Positions 1 through 8,125 of a stretch of DNA of 64,000 bases are shown here, one piece after another. The notes below the pieces were generated by a model that worked only from the letters and a program-made list of their open reading frames with translations, was not told the origin of the DNA and ran no database searches. Numbering within the stretch: the stretch's first letter is position 1; the number at the start of each line of letters is the position of its first letter. The position numbers were made by a program, and so were the translations under genes. The stretch is from CALARM01 sp964431735 (GTDB lineage: Bacteria; Vulcanimicrobiota; SpSt-956; JAKJGF01), in assembly GCA_964431735.1 (NCBI GenBank), contig CAYSLJ010000001.1:1-64000 (forward strand), written 5' to 3'.

Positions 1-48
1 GGCCAGGGACAGGTTTTAATATGGGTACTAACTTATTTGGAGCGGTAC

Positions 49-261
49 TAAGAACCTATCCGAAAAGTAATATTTATTCTACACCCTTCCGGTGGGTGAG
101 GCTCTGGAGAAAAATATATACCGTATTAACAGTAATTTATAAATTAAACAAATGTAATATCGTAGCAGTCTGTAATAAGAGTTTTTTTGCAAGAGGATTA
201 TAGATTTTTCGGAAGAGCCTCACACACCGGAAGGTATTTGATGACTTTTCGGATAGGCTCT
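49..261. repeat. MITE-like element with ~50-bp terminal inverted repeats (family A)
   Basis: The left end reads AGAACCTATCCGAAAAGT and the right end, reverse-complemented, reads AGAGCCTATCCGAAAAGT. The similarity continues inward for about 50 bp, including a CCTTCCGGTG block and a GTGAGGCTCT block on both sides. The roughly 110-bp interior has no credible gene. This looks like a non-autonomous transposon remnant. I see no clear target-site duplication and do not assign an IS family. Its right end abuts the next element directly. Confidence 0.75.
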
Positions 262-376
262 AAGGAGTTGTAAAAAAATAACCTTATCATATTTAAAATC
301 GTGACGCGTTACGCGTAACCCGTGACGGGAGGACAAAAACCATAATTTTCCAGAGTTATTTTCTTACAGTCCCTAA
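260..376 (-). repeat. TIR element, family B, copy 1 (reverse orientation)
   Basis: The element is bounded by imperfect inverted ends: TAAGGAGTTGTAAAAAAATAAC on the left and, on the other strand, TTAGGGACTGTAAGAAAATAAC-like sequence on the right. The interior holds a heptamer array (299-330). It matches, in reverse orientation, the copy at 51,313-51,416, sharing the AATTTTCCAGAGTTATTTTC and GGAGGACAAAAACC segments in part. It probably moved or spread as a small non-coding element. Confidence 0.75.
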
Positions 377-403
377 TAGTATTATAGTGTATTTCATAAG
401 TTA

Positions 404-492
404 TTAGAATTTAATTAGAGTGAAAAGTGAAAAGTGAAAAGAATAGGACATTAATCACTATTCACTATTCACTACTCACTTTTCACCCATTC
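404..492. repeat. Inverted heptamer arrays (GTGAAAA / TTCACTA)
   Basis: Three GTGAAAA units on the plus strand are followed after a short gap by TTCACTA, TTCACTA, CTCACTT and TTCACCC units. The two halves are reverse complements in register, and outer TTAATTA segments extend the pairing, so a long hairpin is possible. The rest of 1-653 holds only repeats; I see no gene there. Confidence 0.7.
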
Positions 493-637
493 TTAATTAT
501 AGATTGTTATGAAACTAACTATAATGACATTTATTATGTAATTTTTATAAAATCTGACTGCTGATAGCTGAAGGCTTATAAATAGAATAACTAACTGTTA
601 TGGCAGTGTGATTGTAGCAAAATATGGAATATTTTCC

Positions 638-666
638 CGTCACGCGTTACGCGTCACGCGTCACGA
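638..666. repeat. Heptamer array, four CGTYACG units
   Basis: The plus strand reads CGTCACG, CGTTACG, CGTCACG, CGTCACG. On the minus strand these units contain TGA or TAA, and the second unit met by translation supplies the stop codon of the ThiF-like gene that ends at 654. Confidence 0.9.
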
Positions 667-1253
667 TCTGTAATCAAAATTTCTATTGCTGTATTGGCCT
701 GCATATTTGCGACAATTGCAACCCTTGCAGAACAGAGACCCATAGACATATCGCTTTTTCCGTCACCGCAGAAATAAATGTTTCCTATTTTTGTTACCTT
801 CAGGTCATCAAATCTGCCGATGCCGGAGAGACCATTCCCGCATACCAGCGGTTTGTCCGGGAAACTTCTGCACCATGACTCTATAAGCCATTTTTTTCTT
901 TCTGCCCTGTCGAAGGCTTCTATGAGCAGATCGGAAGACCCGAATAGTTCAGCCACATTATCGGGAGTTATCTCACAGGTATGGGTAATAAGGTTTACTT
1001 TCGGGTTTATTGCTTTAAGATGAAAAGACAGGGATTCTACCTTTTTCTTTCCAATGTCTGACTGAAAGAAAAACTGACGATTCAGATTTGATTCTTCGAC
1101 TGTATCATAATCTGCAAGGATTAAAGTTCCAATACCTGCTCTTACCAGTGATACTGCCGCATTGGAACCGAGCCCTCCGCAGCCTGCTATACCGATACAG
1201 GATTTCTGCAATATTTCCGTTGTGCCGGGAACATTTCGGGAAAATATATCCAT
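654..1253 (-). CDS. thiF: ThiF/MoeB/E1-like adenylyltransferase
   Basis: This is a ThiF-family protein of about 199 residues. Such enzymes activate the C-terminal glycine of a ThiS- or MoaD-type sulfur carrier with ATP. A glycine-rich nucleotide loop (GCGGLGSN, near residues 24-31), an acidic strand (LADYDTVE), the NLNRQ arginine motif and an IGKKKVE lysine patch are all visible. The zinc-binding CxxC pairs of MoeB are absent, as in short clostridial-type ThiF. I chose the ATG at 1253 (MDIFSRNVPG) because GGAGAG lies upstream at good spacing; an earlier ATG at 1271 overlaps that site. The last four codons and the TGA stop (D-R-D-A-stop) come from the heptamer array. No thiazole genes are adjacent. 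The ThiS/MoaD-like protein at 21,012 is a conceivable partner, which is inference only. Confidence 0.8.
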   Translation of the reverse strand: MDIFSRNVPGTTEILQKSCIGIAGCGGLGSNAAVSLVRAGIGTLILADYDTVEESNLNRQFFFQSDIGKKKVESLSFHLKAINPKVNLITHTCEITPDNVAELFGSSDLLIEAFDRAERKKWLIESWCRSFPDKPLVCGNGLSGIGRFDDLKVTKIGNIYFCGDGKSDMSMGLCSARVAIVANMQANTAIEILITDRDA

Positions 1254-1296
1254 TAAGTTCAATCTCTCCATTTTTATATATATAAATTTCTTTACT

Positions 1297-1332
1297 TTTC
1301 AATTAAATAAATTCTATCTTCTGTTTCCACTA
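1297..1332 (-). pseudogene. 36-bp fragment of a type III res gene
   Basis: These 36 bases are identical to 3504-3539 in the intact res gene, where they encode VETEDRIYLIE, part of the nuclease active-site strand. The copy begins exactly at the recombinase stop codon and is followed by unrelated sequence. I read it as the 3' remnant of a second res copy that was largely removed. Confidence 0.8.
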
Positions 1333-3120
1333 AATATCCTGTGTTATATTAACAGCCTGAATTCCCCTATGGTGTTTAATAAGATCAAATTTTACACAGA
1401 ACCATTCCTGAAGTTCATCTATTTTAATTCCCTTTAAACCACTGTGATGAAAGAAATATTCATCTCCGTCTTCTCCTGTGATAAAACCATAACCTTTACC
1501 CGGGAAAACTACTTTAATCCGTCCTTTCAACTTCTGGCTTATTAAATTTTGACTCATCCCCGGGAAAGATTTTTTCTTTACTGGCTTTTCTTCAGGAATT
1601 TTTCGAATATCTTTCTTTTCTGTACCGGCAAATTTTACCTCTATTTCAAAGAGGTTAAGCTGTTTTGCTGCAATATAGCGTTTATATCCATCAATAAGTA
1701 CCATATTATTTTTATTTATTAAAACCGGTTTGTCAAATCTGCCATGTTGTATATAAAATTTAATTGCCTCTTCTATTTTTACTTTACCCGGTCTGGTTTT
1801 TAAAAAAGCTCCTGGAATTATAATGTCCTTTAAAGAACATTTTTCTATCTCTGGTTTTGAAATAATTTCTTTCCTTTGACAGGGTTTACTTTTTTCAACA
1901 GTCTTTTTCTTTTGGAAAAATTCTATGATTACATCAGTTAATCCCAATTCTTTAGCTGCAGTATATTCTATATATCCTTCTATAAGCTGCATGTTTTCTT
2001 CTTTTATTATCAAAGGCTTATTAAATCTTCCGTGTAGTTTATAAAAATCAATTACTGTTTGTAACTTATTTTTTTTGGGCTTTGTAGCCAGAAGAGCTTC
2101 GGAAACCACTATTTTACTTAAAGGACATATTCTTTCCTGTTGTTTTAATTCTGGAGAAGAAGGAATTTCACTTTTAGAAGAAAAATCTCCCGCTCTTGGA
2201 TGAGCAGATATATAAACCTGTTCCTTTAATTGCTGAGAAACTTTTAAATAAACTTCTGTAGAGGAAACCCTGGAGTGGCCGAGTAATTTTTTTATAGTAA
2301 CCAGATCTGCTCCGCCTTCCAGCATATGTGTTGCAAATGAATTACGTATAGTATGGGGTGAAAAATCTTCAAGACCTGCTTCGCCGGCATATTTAGTAAA
2401 TAAATGTTGTATCGCTCTTATAGTAAGTTTACATCCCTTTTGGCTTATAAAAAGTTCTTTTCTCTCACTTTTTCTGACCTCTACATAATTTTTCAAAGCA
2501 TTAAGAGCCATATCATTAATAAAAACAATTCGTTCTTTATTACCTCTTGCTATAACACGTACAGTTTTAGTATCAAAATTTATTTGAGATAAAGTAAGCT
2601 CTGTCAGTTCACTCAGTCTCATTCCTGTAGCATAAAATAATTCTATAATAGCGAGGTCTCTTTTTTTTCTGAATATAGAATTCGTTGTTGTTTCCGGCTG
2701 TTGTTCTATAATATTTAAAAGTATCTGTAGCTGATTTACTTCAAAAGTTTTTGGAAGTCTTTCTGGTAATCTAACACAATCAATTTTATTAAGAGGTGAA
2801 TAAGTGATATAATTTTGATCTTCTAAATATCTAAAATAAGTCTTTAGAGTAGAAATCTTTCTATTTAAACTTCTGGGATTATAATTTTTTTCTATGTTCA
2901 GGTAAGAAAGAAAATCCAGTATAGTTTGTTTGTCAATATCGGTGAGAATTAAATCTTTCTCCTGATAAGAAGCTAAGAATTGAAAAAAAATTTTTAAATC
3001 ATGTTCATAAGCTTTTATTGTTATTGGAGATAGTTTTTTTTGTTCAGCAAGAGAAAGTAAAAAATCATCTAAAAAATAATTAGTTCTATTTACTTTGAAA
3101 TTTAAATCAATCATTAACAT
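1330..3120 (-). CDS. Tyrosine recombinase fused to two ParB-like domains and a cold-shock domain
   Basis: The protein has 596 residues. Residues 12-300 form a XerC/D-like tyrosine recombinase: a SAM-like core-binding domain, then the catalytic set R168 (TGMRLSEL), K195, H256-x-x-R259, H282 (LGHS) and Y291. All catalytic residues are present. Residues 330-402 and 427-498 are two related segments of ParB/Srx type: I-x-P, then a pattern like HGRFNKPLII and LIDGYKRYIAAK. Residues 530-596 are a cold-shock domain with RNP1-like KGYGFI and RNP2-like EYFFHHS. An alternative ATG at 3114 is better spaced from AAGGA. The gene is bracketed by remnants of mod and res. A cut-and-join recombinase is certain from the motifs. 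The combination with ParB-like and nucleic-acid-binding domains is not one I recognise, and its target is unknown. Confidence 0.88.
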   Translation of the reverse strand: MLMIDLNFKVNRTNYFLDDFLLSLAEQKKLSPITIKAYEHDLKIFFQFLASYQEKDLILTDIDKQTILDFLSYLNIEKNYNPRSLNRKISTLKTYFRYLEDQNYITYSPLNKIDCVRLPERLPKTFEVNQLQILLNIIEQQPETTTNSIFRKKRDLAIIELFYATGMRLSELTELTLSQINFDTKTVRVIARGNKERIVFINDMALNALKNYVEVRKSERKELFISQKGCKLTIRAIQHLFTKYAGEAGLEDFSPHTIRNSFATHMLEGGADLVTIKKLLGHSRVSSTEVYLKVSQQLKEQVYISAHPRAGDFSSKSEIPSSPELKQQERICPLSKIVVSEALLATKPKKNKLQTVIDFYKLHGRFNKPLIIKEENMQLIEGYIEYTAAKELGLTDVIIEFFQKKKTVEKSKPCQRKEIISKPEIEKCSLKDIIIPGAFLKTRPGKVKIEEAIKFYIQHGRFDKPVLINKNNMVLIDGYKRYIAAKQLNLFEIEVKFAGTEKKDIRKIPEEKPVKKKSFPGMSQNLISQKLKGRIKVVFPGKGYGFITGEDGDEYFFHHSGLKGIKIDELQEWFCVKFDLIKHHRGIQAVNITQDI

Positions 3121-3206
3121 ATGTCCTTATCATCTATAGAAATCCACAGACTTGGTTTAATCTTCAGTTCATTTTCTTTCCCTATCCATATGAGTTTCAG
3201 TTTTTT
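3121..3206 (-). pseudogene. Deleted remnant of a second mod methyltransferase gene
   Basis: Read on the minus strand, this stretch encodes KKLKLIWIGKENELKIKP followed at once by SLWISIDDKD. The first part matches residues 5-22 of the intact Mod (KKLELTWIGKEHELKIEP) and the second matches residues 109-118 (SMWISIDDDE). So about 86 internal codons are missing, and the reading frame soon stops. It also supplies the AAGGA that may serve the recombinase start. The stretch 3207-3309 has no gene. Confidence 0.88.
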
Positions 3207-3309
3207 ATTTTATTTTAACATCAGTTTAAAGAGCTGTAAATAGTTTCTGGCACAACAAAAGCTGCTTAGGAGCGACTGATTTAATTCAACAAGGAAATCT
3301 TTGTAATCA

Positions 3310-5967
3310 TTATAATATGGTAAAATTCTTTATCAGATACTCAAAACTTATATTCAGCATAACGGCATTATGCGGTATAAGGACATATGTCCAGGGTTTC
3401 CCGCCATGTTCGGTTGTGAAATTAGTTGCATATTTACAATATTCCAGAGCGGCACGGGATTTTTCCTGAACTTCCGGCGAGTCTATTGAGTCTCCTTTTT
3501 TAGTTTCAATTAAATAAATTCTATCTTCTGTTTCCACTACAAAATCAGGGCAGTACTGTCTGGAATTATGATGATAGTAAATATGAAATTGCTTCTGGGC
3601 AGGCCTCATCCACTTCAATACTTTATTGTCCTGTTCCAGTATTATTGCCAGATCTTTCTCTGTTTTCGAATCGAATTTATAAAGTGTATGACAGGCTTTT
3701 GTAAAACCGCTGAATATTTTAGACGGTATGGAACTGACAGGGGTTATGGTATCTTTATAGTAATGAATAGAATCTTTTGTGTATTTTGACAGATTATGTT
3801 CTTCTATTTTCGTGAAAGGTTTTACTACAGGAGTTTCATAGGCAGGTGTTTCATAGTAAAAACGTTCCATCATCTGAGAATGAATATATCTACCGATTTC
3901 TTTTTTATGAGCATTTACAACATTATTTAATCCTTCGTCATTAAGATAGGTTTTAAATTTTTCTACTGCCTGTCCTGCTAATTTGAATAAAAGCTCAGAT
4001 TGTTCATCATAATCTATTTCCGGGTAATTTATGAGTTCATTTACTATTATATGTTCGGGTTTATCTGTTATAATTCCACTGTTCCCTGATATGATATCAA
4101 TACTGTTTTCCTGTTCTCTGAGTTTCTGGATTAAAATTTCCTGCGATACAGGCTGAAAATTCAGATTTTTTGTATCCAGATTAAAATTATGAAACCCTGA
4201 TTTTACCTGACTGCTTTGCTGTATCGTGATTCGTGGTGTTTCAATTATATTATCTGTAAATTCTTCTACAACTGCTTCATAAATTTCCTTTGCTTCTTTT
4301 ACCATATCTGAAATAAACAGATCATCAGAGGAATATTCTTTTATCTTTTTTATAACAAGTTCTTTAATTTCTTCTTTTTTTAACTCCTGAATATTTGTTA
4401 CTTCACTGTTTAATTCCGGCAATATATTTATAATTGTTTCCTTTGCCTGTAAATGTTTTCTTGCTTTTTCTTTTTCTTCAGGAACAGTAATGTTTTCTAT
4501 TCTTTTTTCTTCTTCCTTAAGGATTTCTTTGATTTTTGATATTGATGTCTTAACTTCTTTAGTCTGATTTAATTCTACAGGGTCAATTTCTATAATATTT
4601 TCTTTTTTGATAATAGAATCAGGTTTATTTGCTTCTTCAATAATTTCCTGAAATTTATCGTGAGCCACTATGGTAAGTTTGTCTACTTTATCAGAACCGG
4701 TTCTTGTACCATAAGGCAATCTGAGACCTCTACCTATGGTCTGTTCTCTTAATGTCATAGAAGTTGCCGTTCTGAGGGGTATAATGGTATATAGATTTGT
4801 AACATCCCATCCTTCTTTAAGCATATTGACATGTATTACTATTTCAATTTTATTTGCAGGTTTTTCAAGGGAAACCAGTTTTTCTATATTTTCATCTTTT
4901 TCTCCGCCTGTCTGGCTGGAATGAATTTCCATTACCTTATCGGCATAATAGCCTTCAAAAAAAGAGTTAGAAACAATAAGGTTTTTCAATTCACCTGCAT
5001 GAATTGTATCTCTGGCAACTACCAGTACGAAAGGTTTTACAGAATTTATATTGTTATCTCTGGAATATATATCGAGAGCTACTTTTGTGTCTTCATGAAT
5101 ACGAAGGCCGTCTTCTAATTTAATCCTGTCAAGTTCTTCCGTACTGTATTGAGAAGGATTGAAATCTTTTCTTGTCGCTACTGCCGGTTCTTTTACATAA
5201 CCGTCTTTTATGGCTTTTGCCAGAGAGTATTCAAGAACAACATTTTTAAATTTTATTGTTTTACCGTTTTTTTCTACCTGCGGAGTTGCAGTTAATTCAA
5301 GGCCAAGAACAGGATTTAATTCATTTATAACATCCATTCCTCTGTCTGCTCTGTAATGGTGAGACTCGTCCATAAGCAATACAAGATCATGAAGATTGGA
5401 CAGGTAATTGAAATAGGAGTCACCCAGATATTCAGACAATCTCTTAATACGGGGAAGTTTGCCTCCTTTAGTTTCGGCATTTATTTTGGAAATATTGAAC
5501 ACATTTATAGTAATATCGCTATCGAAGAGTTCCATGTTTTTATAATTATAGTTATCACCTGTTATAATGCGTGGAGCCTGGTGAACAAATTCGCCTATAC
5601 CCTGGAAAACATATTTATGGCTGATGGTATTGGAAAAATCCTCGATTAATTTATTATAAATAGTAAGATTTGGTGCAAGGACAAAGAAGTTTTTTATTTT
5701 TTTTTCTATATAAAGATAGGAAATAAACGCTCCCATAAGGCGGGTTTTCCCAACACCTGTGGCAAGAGAAAAACAAAAAGAAGGAAAGTTTCTTTCGAAA
5801 TCAATACAGGTGGGATAAGAAAGTTTTGTTTTCCCAAGTTCGGCCGGTAAATCAGCATTTTTATTAAGAGTCAGCCTGTCAGTCAGATCTGAAAGAATAT
5901 TCAGACTTTCAGCCTGTGGAGGGCGGAGACTCAATCTGTTTTTTATGTAATTTGCTGTTTTATTCAT
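3310..5967 (-). CDS. res: Type III restriction enzyme, Res subunit
   Basis: This is the ATP-dependent helicase-nuclease partner of Mod, 885 residues from the ATG at 5967 (MNKTANYIKN), which has GGAG at good spacing. A longer in-frame start at 6048 would translate repeat sequence and is rejected. Visible superfamily 2 motifs are Walker A ATGVGKT (69-75), the Walker B variant MDESHHY, LTATPQ, and the motif VI region TIGRGLRLPYG. Near the C-terminus (roughly 805-825) lies a PD-ExK nuclease: PDFVVETEDRIYLIETKK. The protein is slightly short for the family but all motifs are intact. By analogy with known type III systems it would cut DNA at a distance from unmethylated sites, together with Mod. 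It follows mod and the hicB-like gene on the same strand. Confidence 0.92.
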   Translation of the reverse strand: MNKTANYIKNRLSLRPPQAESLNILSDLTDRLTLNKNADLPAELGKTKLSYPTCIDFERNFPSFCFSLATGVGKTRLMGAFISYLYIEKKIKNFFVLAPNLTIYNKLIEDFSNTISHKYVFQGIGEFVHQAPRIITGDNYNYKNMELFDSDITINVFNISKINAETKGGKLPRIKRLSEYLGDSYFNYLSNLHDLVLLMDESHHYRADRGMDVINELNPVLGLELTATPQVEKNGKTIKFKNVVLEYSLAKAIKDGYVKEPAVATRKDFNPSQYSTEELDRIKLEDGLRIHEDTKVALDIYSRDNNINSVKPFVLVVARDTIHAGELKNLIVSNSFFEGYYADKVMEIHSSQTGGEKDENIEKLVSLEKPANKIEIVIHVNMLKEGWDVTNLYTIIPLRTATSMTLREQTIGRGLRLPYGTRTGSDKVDKLTIVAHDKFQEIIEEANKPDSIIKKENIIEIDPVELNQTKEVKTSISKIKEILKEEEKRIENITVPEEKEKARKHLQAKETIINILPELNSEVTNIQELKKEEIKELVIKKIKEYSSDDLFISDMVKEAKEIYEAVVEEFTDNIIETPRITIQQSSQVKSGFHNFNLDTKNLNFQPVSQEILIQKLREQENSIDIISGNSGIITDKPEHIIVNELINYPEIDYDEQSELLFKLAGQAVEKFKTYLNDEGLNNVVNAHKKEIGRYIHSQMMERFYYETPAYETPVVKPFTKIEEHNLSKYTKDSIHYYKDTITPVSSIPSKIFSGFTKACHTLYKFDSKTEKDLAIILEQDNKVLKWMRPAQKQFHIYYHHNSRQYCPDFVVETEDRIYLIETKKGDSIDSPEVQEKSRAALEYCKYATNFTTEHGGKPWTYVLIPHNAVMLNISFEYLIKNFTIL

Positions 5968-5982
5968 TTTAATTCTCCAGGA

Positions 5983-6058
5983 TTTATATGAGAATGATGA
6001 AGTCAGATGCCTGACAGAAAGTATATTCTCATATTTAGTTGTGACCACTCAAGTCATG
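5983..6058 (-). repeat. Composite inverted repeat, family D, degenerate copy
   Basis: On the minus strand it reads CATGAC, a short loop, TGGTCACAAC, then ATATGAGAAT, a variable core, and ATTCTCATATAAATC. The same layout occurs at 30,403-30,486 and 34,361-34,428 on the plus strand. Here the core is not a heptamer array. It lies between the hicB-like gene and res and produces a spurious in-frame N-terminal extension of res. Confidence 0.65.
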
Positions 6059-6062
6059 TCTG

Positions 6063-6278
6063 TTAGTTTACATATTCTTCCTGAGTCATTTCTTCCAGAC
6101 ATAATTCTATTACTTCTTTAAGATTATATTGAAGTTCATCTAACGTTTCGGCCTGAGTATGTGCACCGGGAATACCAGGCACTATTGCAACATATAAGCC
6201 TGTTTCATTGTCTTTTTCAATACAGGCAGTTATTTTAACTATGTTAAACTCCTCCTTTTTCAGTCGGACCTTCTGCAA
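6063..6278 (-). CDS. hicB: HicB-family antitoxin-like protein
   Basis: The core ITACIEKDNETGLYVAIVPG followed by IPGAHTQAETLDELQYNLKE is the HicB half-domain with an RNase H-like fold; the C-terminal DNA-binding domain of longer HicB proteins is absent. No HicA toxin (small dsRBD-like protein with GSH motif) lies next to it, so it may be solitary. It overlaps the end of mod by 35 bp if the ATG at 6278 is used. The family's usual N-terminus (MVKITACIE-like) would instead start at an ATA codon near 6242, placed 8 bases after a clear AAAGGAGG. The true start is therefore uncertain, and an ATA start would be very unusual. It is probably co-transcribed with mod and res. Confidence 0.75.
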   Translation of the reverse strand: MQKVRLKKEEFNIVKITACIEKDNETGLYVAIVPGIPGAHTQAETLDELQYNLKEVIELCLEEMTQEEYVN

Positions 6279-7917
6279 ATAAATCCATCTGATTTTCAGC
6301 TTCTTTTTTTCTGGATTTTTTAGTTTTATTTATAATAACAGGTTCAATATCTAAAATTTCCTGATTACATGGCAGGTTTATAATATTCAGGCTATAATCT
6401 TCTTTACCGAATTCACATCTTCCCATAAGCATTTGAGGTATTTTCTTTATTGTAATACAGGGATAAAGGTTTTCACAGATAGTCTGATAAGATTTACAGC
6501 ATATGAGAAGGCTTTCGTCGCTTTTCATCTCTTCATGGATTTTATCCAGAAATTCTCTTGTAACAAACTGTGTGGTAGTAAAAATATAATCTTTTTCTGT
6601 AGAACGGCCCTGTTTCCAGTAAATATTTTCATCGGGACAATATCTGAAGCCTTCATGTTTTGCCATTGCCGAGGCAAGCATCTGAGGGTTATATTCTTTA
6701 CTTATTATCCAGTTTCCGTAGTTATCCTGATTTAACAGACTTGGAGCAAGATAATAATATTTAAATCCTCCGCCTCCCTGCCAGTTTACGGATTTAGATA
6801 TGCCGCCCTGATCTGAGCCGTCAATTACAGATTTTAGTCTTGGTATACAGTGGCTATGGCAGTGGTCTCCCAGTTCTATGCCTATCCATTTGCGTTTCAT
6901 TTTATGGGCTACAGAGGCAGTTGTGCCGGAACCCAGGAAGGAGTCTAAGACAAGGTCTCCTTCGTTTGTTGTAAGTGTCAGGATACGGTGAATTAATCTT
7001 TCCGGTTTGGGAGTTTGAAAGATATCTTTTTCGTTAAATATTTTCACCTCTCTCTTCGCTTCTTGATTATGACCTACCTCATCACTTGCCCACCAGGTAT
7101 CTGATTTACGCCCAACTTGAACTTCAGAAAGAAAGCGTTTTTTTCTGGGGAAAGCATCGCCCTTAACGCCAAACCATATTCTATTTTCTTTAATCATCTG
7201 TTCTAAATTCTCCTGTGAATATACCCAGTGTTTCCCTTTAGGCACATTAAATATTTTTCCAGTTGGACCAATTACATCATAATATCCATTAGTTCTTTCT
7301 TCATTAGCTACCAAATCTCCAGATTGCCAGGGCCCTCTGGGATCATTATCAGGATTTTTATATCTTTCATTCATTTCATCTGTTCTTGATAATAGATTGA
7401 TATTTAAAAAATCAATATTTTTTGCATAAACCAAAATATAATCATGATTTACCGAAATATATTTAGCATCATTTTTTATACTGTGAATTTTTTGCCATAT
7501 ACAACTTGTAATAAAATTTCTTCTTCCAAAGATCTCATCACATAAAACCTTCAGATAATGACATTCATCATCATCTATAGAAATCCACATACTTCCGTCA
7601 TTTCTTAAAAGTCTGTGCAACAACTCAATCCTGGGCTTAATCAAAGACAGCCATATGGAATGTTCCAGTCCGTCATCATAATGTTCGAAAGCATTTCCCG
7701 TATTATAGGGAGGATCTATATAAATACATTTAATCTTCCCGGCAAAATCCTGTTCCAGTGCTTTCAGTGCAAGGAGATTATCTCCGTATATAAGCATATT
7801 CTCCGTATTTCTGTTTCCATATGACTTTTCAGGATCTTCAATCAGAATACGGGGTTCAATTTTTAGTTCATGTTCTTTCCCTATCCAGGTGAGTTCAAGT
7901 TTCTTATGTTCTGGCAT
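6244..7917 (-). CDS. mod: Type III-like DNA adenine methyltransferase, Mod subunit
   Basis: This protein of 557 residues is a class beta N6-adenine (or N4-cytosine) methyltransferase. The catalytic DPPYNTG (68-74) precedes the SAM-binding FLGSGTT (327-333), the order expected for Mod subunits. The N-terminus carries the LIYGDNLLALKAL motif. The C-terminal part after about residue 350 would hold part of the target recognition or Res interaction region. The gene begins one base after the upstream small gene's stop and ends in GGAGGAGTTTAA, which also provides a ribosome site for the hicB-like gene. Together with Res it should form a type III restriction-modification enzyme. The recognition sequence cannot be read from the gene. 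A decayed second copy lies at 3121-3206. Confidence 0.92.
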   Translation of the reverse strand: MPEHKKLELTWIGKEHELKIEPRILIEDPEKSYGNRNTENMLIYGDNLLALKALEQDFAGKIKCIYIDPPYNTGNAFEHYDDGLEHSIWLSLIKPRIELLHRLLRNDGSMWISIDDDECHYLKVLCDEIFGRRNFITSCIWQKIHSIKNDAKYISVNHDYILVYAKNIDFLNINLLSRTDEMNERYKNPDNDPRGPWQSGDLVANEERTNGYYDVIGPTGKIFNVPKGKHWVYSQENLEQMIKENRIWFGVKGDAFPRKKRFLSEVQVGRKSDTWWASDEVGHNQEAKREVKIFNEKDIFQTPKPERLIHRILTLTTNEGDLVLDSFLGSGTTASVAHKMKRKWIGIELGDHCHSHCIPRLKSVIDGSDQGGISKSVNWQGGGGFKYYYLAPSLLNQDNYGNWIISKEYNPQMLASAMAKHEGFRYCPDENIYWKQGRSTEKDYIFTTTQFVTREFLDKIHEEMKSDESLLICCKSYQTICENLYPCITIKKIPQMLMGRCEFGKEDYSLNIINLPCNQEILDIEPVIINKTKKSRKKEAENQMDLFAEGPTEKGGV

Positions 7918-7918
7918 A

Positions 7919-8125
7919 TTATTTTTTTCTCTGTTCTTCTAAATCTTTAATTAAATGTTCCATACTATAAGTGTCTAACCATTCATGTCTTTCTTCAGAA
8001 TAGTCCCCTGTACCTGTTTCAAACTGCTGTAAAAAACGTATCATGCCAACAGGGCCTAATTCTTTTGTTAAAACCTGAAGACCAATTTGTTTTATTTTAT
8101 CCAGGGTCATATCATCTCGTTTCAT
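7919..8125 (-). CDS. Small antitoxin-like partner of the PIN protein
   Basis: This is a 68-residue acidic protein containing ELGPVGMIRFLQQFETGTGD and YSEERHEWLD. I recognise this pattern from small proteins encoded beside PIN-domain toxins in cyanobacteria and other phyla, where they are taken to be antitoxins; I am not aware of direct proof. It overlaps the PIN gene by 14 bp and sits downstream of it, the reverse of the usual antitoxin-first order. GGAGG and GGGAG lie shortly before the ATG. Mod follows after one base, so the pair is embedded in the restriction operon. Confidence 0.7.
   Translation of the reverse strand: MKRDDMTLDKIKQIGLQVLTKELGPVGMIRFLQQFETGTGDYSEERHEWLDTYSMEHLIKDLEEQRKK

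Noticed and set aside
21..203. A 60-codon plus-strand ORF
   Set aside because: It runs across the inverted repeat end and core of the family A element and has no ribosome site or protein-like composition.
1330..3120. Integron integrase with gene cassettes
   Set aside because: The integron-specific extra helix region is not seen, and no attC-like sites or cassette array follow.
5968..6048. N-terminal extension of res
   Set aside because: These codons lie in the family D repeat, and a good ribosome site precedes the ATG at 5967.
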